Assembly: GCF_001282685.1 (NCBI RefSeq)
Contig: NZ_LN875035.1
Coordinates: forward strand, 13,278-77,277
Direction: 5' to 3'
Origin: Niameybacter massiliensis
GTDB lineage: Bacteria; Bacillota; Clostridia; Lachnospirales; Cellulosilyticaceae
Length of the DNA stretch: 64,000 nt
A model generated the notes under the pieces. That model was not told the origin of the DNA and did no database searches. It saw only the letters and a list, made by a program, of their open reading frames with translations. The translations under genes were made by a program, and so were the position numbers. Positions 18,438-26,835 of the stretch are shown in pieces (the stretch's first letter is position 1; each line of letters starts with the position of its first letter).

Positions 18438-19193
18438 ATGGAATTTCAAAATAAATCCCAAGTGAGTTCAACCATAACAGTGTCAGTGGATGAGAATCTT
18501 CATCTACAAACAGAAAATGGACAAGTAGTAGTGAGTAGTCGAGTAGTATCTGATAGGTTCGGTAAACTACACAAGCACGTACTGGATAGTATAGAAAATA
18601 TACTTGAAAGTGGGGTAGCCGAAAATTGGGCTGACCTATTTGTAGAGTCACAATATCAACATGAACAGAATAAGCAGTATTACAGAGAGTACCTATTAAC
18701 TCGTGATGGCTTCACATTATTAGCTATGGGATTTACTGGGAAAGAAGCACTTCAATGGAAACTTAAGTACATAGAAGCATTTAATCGTATGGAGCAACAG
18801 CTTAAGCAAAACAATCCACTTGAAGGTATCTCTTCTGAACTACAAGCAATAATTATGCAAGATAAGAAGCTACAACAAATTGAACATAAAGTAACAGAAT
18901 TAGAAGATAACATACATATTACTAGATCACAACAGAAGCAACTTAAGAAATTTGTAAATGAAGTAATAGTAAAAGCACTTGGTGGTAAATGTACACCTGC
19001 ATATAAGGAACTAAGCCATAAAGCATACAGCGAATTTTGGAATGCATACTACAATGCTTTAAATGTTGCAAGTTACTTAGATACACCGAAAAAAGATTTC
19101 CATTTAGCATTAAAGTTTGTAAATGAGTGGGTACCAAGTAGAGATTTAGCCCTAATGATTAGAGGAGCAAACTCTATGGAGGTAGCTGAATGA
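18438..19193 (+). CDS. Phage antirepressor (Rha N-terminal domain, ORF6C C-terminal domain)
   Basis: A 251-residue protein. The first part (about 28-118) matches the Rha regulatory domain (VVSSRVVSDRFGKLHKHVLD, REYLLTRDGFTLLAMGFTGK, KYIEAFNRME); the last 90 residues match ORF6C, with a predicted coiled linker between. Related proteins interfere with repressors or lysogenic growth. Given the repressor lacks an autocleavage domain, this could be part of the induction switch. It overlaps the next gene by 4 bases. Confidence 0.85.
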   Translation: MEFQNKSQVSSTITVSVDENLHLQTENGQVVVSSRVVSDRFGKLHKHVLDSIENILESGVAENWADLFVESQYQHEQNKQYYREYLLTRDGFTLLAMGFTGKEALQWKLKYIEAFNRMEQQLKQNNPLEGISSELQAIIMQDKKLQQIEHKVTELEDNIHITRSQQKQLKKFVNEVIVKALGGKCTPAYKELSHKAYSEFWNAYYNALNVASYLDTPKKDFHLALKFVNEWVPSRDLALMIRGANSMEVAE

Positions 19194-19378
19194 AAAAGGT
19201 ATGGGGAACATTAGCAATTGTATCTTTCGTAGCATTGACTGGCCTTCCAGGAGGATTAGATAGTGGCAGCATGACCATGACACAGTTTTTAGTATCATCC
19301 ATAGTTATACTTGGTATTTTTGGATTTTCTCTAAGTAAGTTAAGTAAGCATGAATGGAAAATTGAAGAGGAGGATTAA
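19190..19378 (+). CDS. Small membrane protein (62 aa, two membrane segments)
   Basis: A 62-residue protein with hydrophobic segments at about 4-22 and 31-50 and an acidic C-terminal tail (KIEEED). Translation is coupled by the ATGA overlap with the antirepressor gene. No family recognised. Similar small membrane proteins are common in phage early operons. Confidence 0.65.
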   Translation: MKKVWGTLAIVSFVALTGLPGGLDSGSMTMTQFLVSSIVILGIFGFSLSKLSKHEWKIEEED

Positions 19379-19379
19379 G

Positions 19380-19562
19380 ATGAATATTAAATTATTTGAA
19401 TGTGTAGAAGCCAAAATAGACCACGTGATTGAAGATGGAAATAAAGTTGTTGTAGCAACGGTAATTCCAAAAGGTAAAGAACAATTTGAACTTAAATACC
19501 CACTAGGAGTAGCTACAGCAAGTATGCTCAGAAAAGATGTAAAAAGTAAGCTTGGTATTTAA
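19380..19562 (+). CDS. Hypothetical early phage protein (60 aa)
   Basis: A 60-residue soluble protein of alternating beta-like pattern. The ATG at 19380 is chosen because GAGGAGG precedes it by 6 bases; an in-frame upstream ATG lies inside the preceding gene. Unrecognised. Confidence 0.65.
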   Translation: MNIKLFECVEAKIDHVIEDGNKVVVATVIPKGKEQFELKYPLGVATASMLRKDVKSKLGI

Positions 19563-19563
19563 T

Positions 19564-19644
19564 ATGTTAGAACAAGTATGGCAAGTAATTGTTTTAGAGG
19601 TAGTACTTATACTTATTTTCATTAGATTACTCAGGAGGAAATGA
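19564..19644 (+). CDS. Putative 26-aa membrane peptide
   Basis: A 26-residue frame begins 2 bases after the previous stop and ends 4 bases into the next gene. It has one hydrophobic helix (VIVLEVVLILIFIRLL) and a basic end (RLLRRK). No strong ribosome site is seen, so translation would depend on coupling; the next gene's ribosome site (AGGAGG) lies within it. Real or a spacer: uncertain. Confidence 0.4.
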   Translation: MLEQVWQVIVLEVVLILIFIRLLRRK

Positions 19645-20069
19645 TGGTACTTAATGAAGCAGAATATGAAATGTACATAGATCAAAAGGTTAAAAATCTT
19701 ATTCAAGATGAAACAGCACGAATTATAGATAACCGTAGGCCGTTTGTGGATTGGGCAGATGCTTACTCAATTTTAAAGGAAGAAATTGAAGAGACATTAG
19801 AAGAGGTTATAGAACTTCTAGATAACTTAGATAAGTATTGGAATATGGTTAAACTAGATGCTCCAAATGTAGAATTTGTAGAACGTCTTAAGGTAATAGG
19901 TTTTATTACAGAAAGAATTATACATGAAGCAAAGCAAGTAGGAGCGGTATCCAATAAGGCTATAGATCAACTACAAGACAATGCTGATATTGATATTATA
20001 ATTCAAAAGTTAGAACAAATGTTAAAAGAACGCAATAAAAAAGCACCTATCACCGACCAAAGCAAATAG
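19641..20069 (+). CDS. Hypothetical phage protein, helical, Glu-rich
   Basis: A 142-residue predicted all-helical protein. The segment KEEIEETLEEVIELLDNLDKYW (about 47-68) recalls the EExxE metal-binding helix of MazG-like all-alpha NTP pyrophosphohydrolases, a family common in phage, but the second metal motif is not clear. AGGAGG precedes the ATG. A hairpin overlaps the stop codon. Confidence 0.6.
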   Translation: MMVLNEAEYEMYIDQKVKNLIQDETARIIDNRRPFVDWADAYSILKEEIEETLEEVIELLDNLDKYWNMVKLDAPNVEFVERLKVIGFITERIIHEAKQVGAVSNKAIDQLQDNADIDIIIQKLEQMLKERNKKAPITDQSK

Positions 20070-20073
20070 GTGC
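20043..20073 (+). other. Hairpin overlapping a stop codon
   Basis: GCACCTAT (20043-20050) pairs perfectly with ATAGGTGC (20066-20073), loop 15 bases, with no T-run after it. It could be a transcript-processing or attenuation signal between the upstream small genes and the recombination genes. Confidence 0.45.
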
Positions 20074-20128
20074 GGATAAATAAAAATTTATCAGTTAGAT
20101 TATATACCATTAGAGGGAGAATTAGAAT

Positions 20129-22024
20129 ATGAAACTTTTATTAAAAGTACTTGAGATGAAGAATTTTAAAGGAATTAAAGAGAAAAAAATCTTTTTAGAT
20201 AATACAGAGACTAAGGTTTATGGAGCAAATGGTGTAGGGAAAACAACAATATGGGATTCTTTCTGTTGGTTATTATATGACAAGGATAGCCAAGATCATA
20301 AGGACTTTGAGATTAAACCACTTACAGAAAATAATGATCCTATTCATTTTCTTGATACAGAAGTTATAGGAGAATTTGAATTGAATGGAAAGACATTCAC
20401 ATTAGGTAAGTTATTTAGAGAAAAATGGGTTAAGAAACGTGGACAAGCAGAACAGGAATTTAGTGGTCATGAGACTATCTACTATGTAGATGGAGTTCCT
20501 TGTAAAAAGAGTGAGTACCAAGAGTACGTTAATGAGATTATCAATGAAAAGACATTTAAGCTTTTAACTAATCCTTTAACTTTTGAATCAATGAAGTGGC
20601 AAGATAAAAGAAAATTCTTATTTGAAGTGTGCGGGAACATTGCTGATAACCAGGTAGATGGTTATGAGAAACTTCAAGAAACATTATCAGGTAAAAGTGC
20701 AGAAGAATACAAAAAGTCGTTATTAGCTACTAAAAAGAAGCTTAAGATGGACATTGATAACATTCCTCCAAGAATTGATGAATTAAATAGAAGCTTAGAA
20801 GAAGGACTTGAACCTTTAGAAATTCTACAAGCTAGAATTGCAGAAAAGGAATCATGTAAAGCAGAGTTAGAAAAGCAGTTAGAAGCAACTGATGCACAGT
20901 TTAATGATATACGAACAAAACAACAGCAAATACTCAACCTAGAACGAACAAGAGAAGAAATTATAAGAGAGCACAATAAATCTACATATGCAGAATACAA
21001 CCAAACTAAGGACAGATTAGAAGCCTTAAAACGTGACCTATCTAATCTTACAAATGAACAGGATAGTATTGTCAAGAAAATTGATACTTTGAAACAGGAT
21101 GAAATCATCCTCAATTCAAAAGTAGTAGATAAACGTAACGAATGGATGCAAATAGCATCAGAAACTTTTGACGAACATAAAGCTATTTGCCCTACTTGTG
21201 GTCAGGACCTACCTGGTGAAGAAGTTGAAAAGCTTAAAAGTAAATATATAGATGAAAAAGCTAAAAGACAAGAAAGTGTGCTTAATGCAGCCAATATGAT
21301 AAAGGAAGATTTATCATACACACAGCAAAACATAGATAAATTAAAAGCTAGATTCGAAGATATTGCAGGTGAATTAGTAAGTATTAAATCAAATATTAAA
21401 GAGGTTGAAAAGATACTTGCACAACCAATAGATGCTACACCATGCAATACATCAGAAATAGATGCTCAAATTGATGTTCTAAAAAAAGAAGTACAAGTAT
21501 TTGCAAGTGTTGATAATGATTCAATTAAGCAAGCTATCAAAATGGAAGATATTAATATTCAAAATATCAAATTGAGAGTAGCTAAGCATGATTCAAATAC
21601 TAAAATACTTGAAAGAATAAACGAACTTCAAGAGAATCTTAAGGATTTACAATGCAAGCTTGCAGACGCAGAACAAGTAGAAATCATGATAGAGGACTTT
21701 ACAAAGACTAAAGTAGAGATGCTAGAAGCTAATATCAATAGCAAGTTTAAAAACGTAAGCTTTAAACTATTTGATCAACAAATTAATGGTTGTCTAGTTG
21801 AGTGCTGTGAGTCTCTTATTAAAGGCGTTCCATTTAGTGGAGCTAATGATGCCGCTAAGGTACAGGCAGGTATGGAGATTATAAATGTTTTAAGTGAGCA
21901 CTATGGAATTAATGCTCCTATATTTATTGATAACAGAGAATCTATAACACATATTCCATCAACTCAAAGCCAAGTAATCAATCTTATTGTAAGTGAGGAA
22001 GATACGGAGTTGAGATTTGAATGA
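20129..22024 (+). CDS. Rad50/SbcC-like AAA ATPase with zinc hook
   Basis: A 631-residue ABC-type ATPase of the SMC/Rad50 group. Walker A is GANGVGKTT (32-40); two long coiled-coil arms flank a zinc-hook motif CPTCGQDL (Cys354, Cys357); the C-terminal lobe has NAPIFIDNRESI as a Walker B-like strand. It is shorter than chromosomal SbcC (about 1,000 aa), typical for phage versions. Such proteins act with a nuclease on DNA ends. Here it precedes RecT, and a PDDEXK nuclease lies later in the operon, suggesting a phage recombination set. No SbcD-type nuclease is adjacent. Confidence 0.88.
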   Translation: MKLLLKVLEMKNFKGIKEKKIFLDNTETKVYGANGVGKTTIWDSFCWLLYDKDSQDHKDFEIKPLTENNDPIHFLDTEVIGEFELNGKTFTLGKLFREKWVKKRGQAEQEFSGHETIYYVDGVPCKKSEYQEYVNEIINEKTFKLLTNPLTFESMKWQDKRKFLFEVCGNIADNQVDGYEKLQETLSGKSAEEYKKSLLATKKKLKMDIDNIPPRIDELNRSLEEGLEPLEILQARIAEKESCKAELEKQLEATDAQFNDIRTKQQQILNLERTREEIIREHNKSTYAEYNQTKDRLEALKRDLSNLTNEQDSIVKKIDTLKQDEIILNSKVVDKRNEWMQIASETFDEHKAICPTCGQDLPGEEVEKLKSKYIDEKAKRQESVLNAANMIKEDLSYTQQNIDKLKARFEDIAGELVSIKSNIKEVEKILAQPIDATPCNTSEIDAQIDVLKKEVQVFASVDNDSIKQAIKMEDINIQNIKLRVAKHDSNTKILERINELQENLKDLQCKLADAEQVEIMIEDFTKTKVEMLEANINSKFKNVSFKLFDQQINGCLVECCESLIKGVPFSGANDAAKVQAGMEIINVLSEHYGINAPIFIDNRESITHIPSTQSQVINLIVSEEDTELRFE

Positions 22025-22185
22025 TGAAGCGTGATACATGCGGTAACTGGGATAAAGAAAATCATTTATGCAATGGTTCAAAAGCATGTGCTATGTGCAG
22101 CTATTATGGAAAAGAGAAAAAATGTGCAACTTGTAATGATTGTTGGACATGTAAATTCAAAAAGAAAAGTGAGGGAACTAAATGA
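22021..22185 (+). CDS. Small Cys-rich protein (54 aa)
   Basis: A 54-residue frame overlapping the ATPase stop and the next start, with eight cysteines in CxxC-like spacing (CAMC, CATCNDCWTC). It probably folds around one or two zinc ions. Overlaps on both sides suggest translational coupling. No family recognised. Confidence 0.6.
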   Translation: MMKRDTCGNWDKENHLCNGSKACAMCSYYGKEKKCATCNDCWTCKFKKKSEGTK

Positions 22186-22409
22186 TGAAAGGTATTTGGA
22201 TTAGGAGTCAAGATGGAACAACATTAACATTATGCAAGACAGTAAAGGCTTGGGAGAGTGGAAGAATAGTAAATAACTATGGAAAAGATTATGTACATCT
22301 AGGTGATTACGGTACAAAGGAAAGAGCAAAAGAAGTTATGGCTATTATAGCAAACTTTATTCAAAGCAAAACAAAAGATGATGAAGTATTTCAAATGCCA
22401 TTAAATTAA
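22182..22409 (+). CDS. Hypothetical phage protein (75 aa)
   Basis: A 75-residue protein with a beta-rich first half (GIWIRSQDGTTLTLCKTVKAW), then LGDYGTKERAKEVMAIIANFI, a pattern seen in small phage proteins of unknown role. It overlaps the Cys-rich gene by 4 bases and precedes recT. Confidence 0.65.
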   Translation: MMKGIWIRSQDGTTLTLCKTVKAWESGRIVNNYGKDYVHLGDYGTKERAKEVMAIIANFIQSKTKDDEVFQMPLN

Positions 22410-22432
22410 TTAAAACCAAGGAGGAATAAATA

Positions 22433-23290
22433 ATGTCAGATAACCAAGTAGCAGTAAAACCACAAAAGGAAATTACAGATAGTGTATTAGCAAAGGTAAA
22501 CAAGCTTCAAGAGAACAAGTCATTAGTATTACCACAAAACTATGTAGCAGGAAATGCACTTCAAAGTGCTGCATTAATTTTAGCTGAAACAGTAGATAAT
22601 GCGAAGAAACCAGTGCTTGAAAGTTGTACCAAAGAAAGTATTGCCAACTCTCTTTTAGACATGGTTAAGATGGGACTAGAGCCAAGCAAAAAACAATGCT
22701 ACTTTGTAGCATTCGGAGGAAAGCTTCAACTTATGACTTCATACTTCGGCAAGCTGGCTATTGCTAAAAGAGTTTCAGGTCTTGAAGAGGTAAAGGCGTT
22801 TGTAATTTATGAAGGTGATGAATTTGAAATGGAATTTAATCTTGATGATCTCACCATGCAACTTAAGACATACAAACCTAATCCATTAAATGTGAACTTA
22901 GAAAAAATCACAGGAGCATTTGCTATTCCTATTTTCAAAGATGGAACTAGGGGTGACTTAGTTTATATGAGTTACCAACAAATTAAGAATAGCTGGAATC
23001 AAGGATATGCTAAAGGAAACTCAGGAGCGCATAAAAACTTTACAGATGAAATGTGCAAGAAAACAATTATCACAAGAGTATGTAAGATGCTTATTAACTC
23101 CAGTGATGATGGAGATTTAGTTGATACATATCAAGGTGCAGATGAAGAATCTACACCTACACCACAAGTAAAACAAAAGGAAATGACAGCAAGCAAGGAG
23201 TTTGTAGATGTACCATTTGTTGAAGATCAGCAAGAACCACTTTCACAATCAGTTACAGTAGCTCAAGAACAAATAGAATGTCCTATTTAA
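22433..23290 (+). CDS. recT: RecT family single-strand annealing protein
   Basis: A 285-residue recombinase. The RecT core spans about 40-225 with LALQ-like helices, MVKMGLEPSKKQCYFVAFGG, LMTSYFGKLAIAKRV and YMSYQQIKNSW; the tail (230-285) is acidic and Gln-rich, as is usual. RecT anneals complementary single strands and drives phage recombination. A RecE-like exonuclease is not adjacent; the Rad50-like ATPase and MBL hydrolase on either side are candidate partners. AAGGAGGAA precedes the ATG. Confidence 0.93.
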   Translation: MSDNQVAVKPQKEITDSVLAKVNKLQENKSLVLPQNYVAGNALQSAALILAETVDNAKKPVLESCTKESIANSLLDMVKMGLEPSKKQCYFVAFGGKLQLMTSYFGKLAIAKRVSGLEEVKAFVIYEGDEFEMEFNLDDLTMQLKTYKPNPLNVNLEKITGAFAIPIFKDGTRGDLVYMSYQQIKNSWNQGYAKGNSGAHKNFTDEMCKKTIITRVCKMLINSSDDGDLVDTYQGADEESTPTPQVKQKEMTASKEFVDVPFVEDQQEPLSQSVTVAQEQIECPI

Positions 23291-23302
23291 GGAGGAGTGA
23301 AG

Positions 23303-23974
23303 ATGAAGCTTAAAGTTTTAGCAAGTGGCTCTACTGGTAATAGCTACATCTTAGAATCTGAAACGGAGGCCCTAGTGATTGAAGCTGGGGTACCGTTCAA
23401 AGAACTCATAAGGCATGTAGACCACAGGAAGATAGTAGGATGCTTGGTAAGTCATGAACATAAGGACCATGCTAAATATATGGATGATTATATACTTCAT
23501 GGGATATCAACCTTCATGAATTCTATGATTTGGTATATGTTTGGCGGATTTGAAGTTAAGAGTTTTGATAATCATCATGATGTACCATGCAAAGGATTTA
23601 AGATACATCATAAAGAAATGGGCAATTTGGTATTTGCTACAGATACAGGATATATAGAGTTTAAGTTTCCAAACATAAATCATTGGCTTATAGAGTGTAA
23701 CTACTCAAAAGAGATACTAGATGAACGTGTAGACAATGGTTTTAACCCAGTGCTGGCAGACCGTATAGTTCGTGATCATATGAGTCTGGAGACTTGTAAA
23801 TACTTTTTTCAAGCGAATAACTTAAGTAAGACTAGGAATATCGTTCTATTGCATCTGAGTGACTCAAATAGCCACGCAGAGCAGTTCAAAAGAGAAATAC
23901 ATGAGTTAACCAATAAACCAACATACATAGCTGAAAAGGGGCTAGAAATTGATTTAAGCCTATGCCCCTTTTAG
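23303..23974 (+). CDS. MBL-fold metallo-hydrolase of the phage recombination operon
   Basis: A 223-residue metallo-beta-lactamase-fold protein with the metal motif HEHKDH (51-56) and further His/Asp ligands (TDTGY near 113; HLSDSNSH near the end). Close phage relatives sit next to recT and resemble YycJ-type exonucleases, so a nuclease acting with RecT is plausible but unproven. ATG at 23303 is preferred to a GTG at 23297 that lies within GGAGGAG. Confidence 0.82.
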   Translation: MKLKVLASGSTGNSYILESETEALVIEAGVPFKELIRHVDHRKIVGCLVSHEHKDHAKYMDDYILHGISTFMNSMIWYMFGGFEVKSFDNHHDVPCKGFKIHHKEMGNLVFATDTGYIEFKFPNINHWLIECNYSKEILDERVDNGFNPVLADRIVRDHMSLETCKYFFQANNLSKTRNIVLLHLSDSNSHAEQFKREIHELTNKPTYIAEKGLEIDLSLCPF

Positions 23975-23989
23975 AAAGGGGTGAATCAA

Positions 23990-24823
23990 TTGGCAAGACC
24001 AAAGAAAACTGGATTAGATTACTTTCCTTTGGATTGTAATGCAGGTATTGATGATGAAATTGAACTTATAGAAGCTGAGTATGGTCTTGAAGGTTTTGCT
24101 ATATACATCAAGCTTCTACAAAAGATATATAAGTCTGGATATTACATAGAGTGGACAGAAAAAGAACAATTACAATTTAGTAAAAGGGTTAATGTAGACA
24201 TTAATCGAGTTAATGCATGCATAATGACATTTACTAAGTGGGGATTGATGAATAAAAGCATTTTTGAAGAGTATCAAGTACTAACTTCTAAGGGTATTCA
24301 GAAGAGATTTTTACTAGCTATTGATAAAAGAACATCTTGTGAAATGTATAAAGAATACCTACTTTTAGAAGAAATAGAGGTTAATGCATACAAAAACCTA
24401 GTTATTGTATGTAAAACCCATCATAATGCTGACATTAATCCCCAAAGTAAAGTAAAGAAAATAGAAAGTAAAGAAAAGGAAAGTAAAGTAGTAAGTGAGT
24501 CTGCTGCCTTAATATCCAAAACTATAGAGAATGCCTTTGGAAGATTGGCCAACCCATTAGAAGTAGATACATTGGTTATATATCTTGAAGAAGGAATTGA
24601 AATAAACCTTATTAAAAAGGCACTAGAAGAAGCTGCACTTAATGGTGCAAGAAATCTTAAATATGTTCAAAGAATCATTAACCGATGTCTTGAAGAAAAG
24701 ATATACACTTTAGAGCGCTATTTAATAGCACAGGAAGAGTTTAAAGCTAAAAGACATACAAATACACACGACGAAAAAGAACCTTCTACAGATGCAATGA
24801 AGAGGTTCTTGGAGGGGGAATGA
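23990..24823 (+). CDS. Phage replication initiation protein (Lin1244/DUF4373 N-terminal domain)
   Basis: A 277-residue protein. Residues 1-100 match the Lin1244/Lin1753 domain (RPKKTGLDYFPLDC, LIEAEYGLEGFAIYIKLLQKIY), a winged-helix origin-binding module. A Lys/Glu/Ser low-complexity linker (about 155-175) leads to a DnaD-like C-terminal domain (190-265). It likely melts the phage origin and recruits the loader encoded next. TTG at 23990 is chosen since AAAGGGGTG ends 6 bases before it and homologues begin MARPKKTG. The linker-coding DNA has a decayed look-alike at 30.3-30.5 kb. Confidence 0.85.
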   Translation: MARPKKTGLDYFPLDCNAGIDDEIELIEAEYGLEGFAIYIKLLQKIYKSGYYIEWTEKEQLQFSKRVNVDINRVNACIMTFTKWGLMNKSIFEEYQVLTSKGIQKRFLLAIDKRTSCEMYKEYLLLEEIEVNAYKNLVIVCKTHHNADINPQSKVKKIESKEKESKVVSESAALISKTIENAFGRLANPLEVDTLVIYLEEGIEINLIKKALEEAALNGARNLKYVQRIINRCLEEKIYTLERYLIAQEEFKAKRHTNTHDEKEPSTDAMKRFLEGE

Positions 24824-24825
24824 CA

Positions 24826-25500
24826 ATGACCAAAGAGCAATGTGATGACATACTTGTTATGCTTAAGGCTTGTTATCCAAACTTTAAGCTAGAGTTAAAC
24901 AGCAAAGAAAGTAAGTATTGGATAGCATGTCTGATAGATCTTGAATTTGAAAAAGCTTTTATAGCAGCACAACAGCTTACCAAAACATCTAAATGGGCAC
25001 CAAGTATAGCAGAAATTAGAGCAGCATATACAGAACTATTACTTCCAGACTTAGTAGATGCAGAACAGGCATGGGGAATGGTGGTACAAGCTATTAATAA
25101 ACATGGTGGGATTTATTCCACTGATGCAGCTATGAATGAATTGCCTAGACAAGTACAAGAGGCTGTTAAGTGGATTGGTGGTATCAGAGCCATAAGTCAA
25201 GCAGAGAAACCGGATGTACTTAGAGGACAATTTACAAGAGCAATGGATGCTGTGAATAAACGTTTAACCAAAGAGTTGTCATTAGGTCCTAAACTAGGTA
25301 ATCAAATTGATAACATTAGACTTGGATTAAAAGAACAAGAAGAGATGCTTAAATTAGAAAATACTAATTCAGTAAAACAGATTACATATGGACCAGTTAC
25401 TGATGACAGTAAGATAGATTACAACATAAAGCAATGTGGCATTTTACGTGAGGCATATGCTAAGGCTCAGCAAAACTTAAATAAGGGGGAATTATCTTGA
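24826..25500 (+). CDS. Replicative helicase loader/inhibitor (G39P-like)
   Basis: A 224-residue protein. The N-terminal 70 residues resemble the SPP1 G39P fold (MLKACYPNFKLELNSKESKYWIACLID, then SKWAPSIAEIRAA), which binds replicative helicase and hands it to the origin complex. The remainder is helical. It directly follows the initiator gene, as expected. ATG 24826 lies 7 bases after GGAGGGGG; an ATG at 24820 is possible. Confidence 0.8.
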   Translation: MTKEQCDDILVMLKACYPNFKLELNSKESKYWIACLIDLEFEKAFIAAQQLTKTSKWAPSIAEIRAAYTELLLPDLVDAEQAWGMVVQAINKHGGIYSTDAAMNELPRQVQEAVKWIGGIRAISQAEKPDVLRGQFTRAMDAVNKRLTKELSLGPKLGNQIDNIRLGLKEQEEMLKLENTNSVKQITYGPVTDDSKIDYNIKQCGILREAYAKAQQNLNKGELS

Positions 25501-25748
25501 ATAAACGAATGAAGAAGATTAATACATACAAAGGCTTAAGTAGTAAACAAAGGCTTAAAAATCAAGCAAAAGCAATACGTCAATTGTATACAGAAAATGA
25601 ACAGCTTCATAAAGAAAATGAAGGATTGAAATGTGCATTAGAAGTTGAAAAAAATTACTCTTACGATTTAATGGGATATAAGAAACAGCTAGAAAATGAA
25701 CTTAAAGGTCAGCCTAAAAAGACATTTTGGAAGAAGGTGTTTGGTTGA
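25497..25748 (+). CDS. Small coiled-coil protein
   Basis: An 83-residue basic protein with a leucine-heptad region (QLYTENEQLHKENEGLKCAL, 33-52) and basic ends. It starts at TTG 25497, overlapping the previous stop, behind AAGGGGG at 7-base spacing. No family recognised; may be an adaptor in the replication set. Confidence 0.6.
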   Translation: MNKRMKKINTYKGLSSKQRLKNQAKAIRQLYTENEQLHKENEGLKCALEVEKNYSYDLMGYKKQLENELKGQPKKTFWKKVFG

Positions 25749-26083
25749 AAAATAGTAGAGCTAAAGGTGCTAGAGGAGAACGTGAACTCTCCAATTTGTT
25801 AAAGGAGCATGGATTTAATACTAGAAGAGGTCAGCAGTATTGTGGATCCAATGGTGATGCCGATGTAGTTGGATTACCAGGAATACATATCGAGTGTAAA
25901 CGTGTTGAAAAACTCAATATATATAATGCATTAACACAGGCTGAAAATGATAGTAAAGAAAATGAGATACCAGTTGTTATGCATAGAAAAGACAGAGAAA
26001 AATGGCTGGTAACAATGAGCATTGCTGATTGGATCCAGATGTATAAGAAACTTAATCAAGTTACATGTAGTGAAAAAAAGTAG
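25745..26083 (+). CDS. PDDEXK endonuclease, Holliday-junction-resolvase-like
   Basis: A 112-residue nuclease with the restriction-nuclease-fold layout: GARGERELSNLL helix (Glu12/Glu14), GDADVVGL (Asp38, Asp40), and the catalytic strand IECKR (Glu50-x-Lys52). Phage members cleave branched DNA before packaging. The TTG at 25745 overlaps the previous gene by 4 bases and has AAGAAGG at 7-base spacing. Identity as a resolvase rather than another PDDEXK nuclease is inferred. Confidence 0.8.
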   Translation: MKNSRAKGARGERELSNLLKEHGFNTRRGQQYCGSNGDADVVGLPGIHIECKRVEKLNIYNALTQAENDSKENEIPVVMHRKDREKWLVTMSIADWIQMYKKLNQVTCSEKK

Positions 26084-26086
26084 AAT

Positions 26087-26130
26087 AAATCGAAGTTGTA
26101 GACGAGTTCGGAGAACTACAGCTTCGATTT
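26087..26130 (+). other. Long hairpin between genes
   Basis: A 15-bp stem (26087-26101 with 26116-26130, one G-T wobble, core ATCGAAG) with a 14-base loop and no T-run. It lies after the nuclease gene and 5 bases before the ribosome site of the NUMOD gene; a processing or translation-control element is possible. Confidence 0.55.
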
Positions 26131-26145
26131 AAATAAGGAGATGTA

Positions 26146-26535
26146 GTGGTGGGAATACCTAGAAAACTTAATGAACTAGATTATGCATCGGGTGAATTTA
26201 TTAGATGTTTTGATAGTTTATCCCAAGCAGCGGACTTTCACAATATTTCAACTATGAACATATGGACATCAATTACTAAAAATAATGGGCGCATGAACAA
26301 TTTAAAGCTACGATTTCAGTACGCTGAAGATTATATACCAAGAACTCAATGCAAAGTAAAACAGCTAGACTATTATACTGGTGAAGAAATTGAAATATAT
26401 AACAACCTTGAAGAAGCGGCATTGGACAATTTTGTATCAGTAAGATATCTGAGAGATGCTATGGACAAGCGAAATGGGTATATGAGGGTAAAAAAGTTAA
26501 GATTTGAATATATAGAGGTGCGTTATGGCAAATAG
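26146..26535 (+). CDS. NUMOD1-like repeat protein without a nuclease domain
   Basis: A 129-residue protein containing two related units (NELDYASGEFIRCFDSLSQAA and KQLDYYTGEEIEIYNNLEEAA), each followed by a helix-turn-helix-like segment and a short strand. This matches NUMOD1, the DNA-binding module of homing endonucleases, but no GIY-YIG or HNH domain is present. It may be a stand-alone DNA-binding protein or a homing-endonuclease remnant. The start is GTG (26146 or 26149) behind TAAGGAGA. Confidence 0.65.
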   Translation: MVGIPRKLNELDYASGEFIRCFDSLSQAADFHNISTMNIWTSITKNNGRMNNLKLRFQYAEDYIPRTQCKVKQLDYYTGEEIEIYNNLEEAALDNFVSVRYLRDAMDKRNGYMRVKKLRFEYIEVRYGK

Positions 26536-26806
26536 AGCAAATATGATGCTAAAAGGTATGCAAAGGCAGATACAAGCAGATAGACAGGCGTTTGGCATGA
26601 CAGCATGTAAAGCGGTAACAGCTATGGCACTGGTAGTGCTACATGATGAATTCGGATTTGGGCCTAAAAGGTTGCAGAGATTTCAAAATCTAGTTGAAAA
26701 TCAAGCTGATTGTATCACAGGTGGTTTTTGTACATTAAATGACTTAGAAGGTCTAGCAGACGAACTAGCAAAACGAGTAGGCTTAGAAGATTCAAGTAAG
26801 CTTTAA
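26525..26806 (+). CDS. Hypothetical phage protein (93 aa)
   Basis: A 93-residue helical protein (MTACKAVTAMALVVLHDEFGFGPKR and a C-terminal helix). Small proteins with the LHDEFGFGPKRL pattern are common in Firmicutes phage operons, of unknown role. It overlaps the NUMOD gene by 11 bases and is preceded by GAGGTG. Confidence 0.7.
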   Translation: MANRANMMLKGMQRQIQADRQAFGMTACKAVTAMALVVLHDEFGFGPKRLQRFQNLVENQADCITGGFCTLNDLEGLADELAKRVGLEDSSKL

Positions 26807-26835
26807 ACAAATCAATTTTTTAGAGGGTGAAGAAG

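Noticed and set aside
19641..20069. MazG-type pyrophosphohydrolase
   Set aside because: Only one EExxE-like helix is visible; the second metal motif is missing, so the name was not applied.
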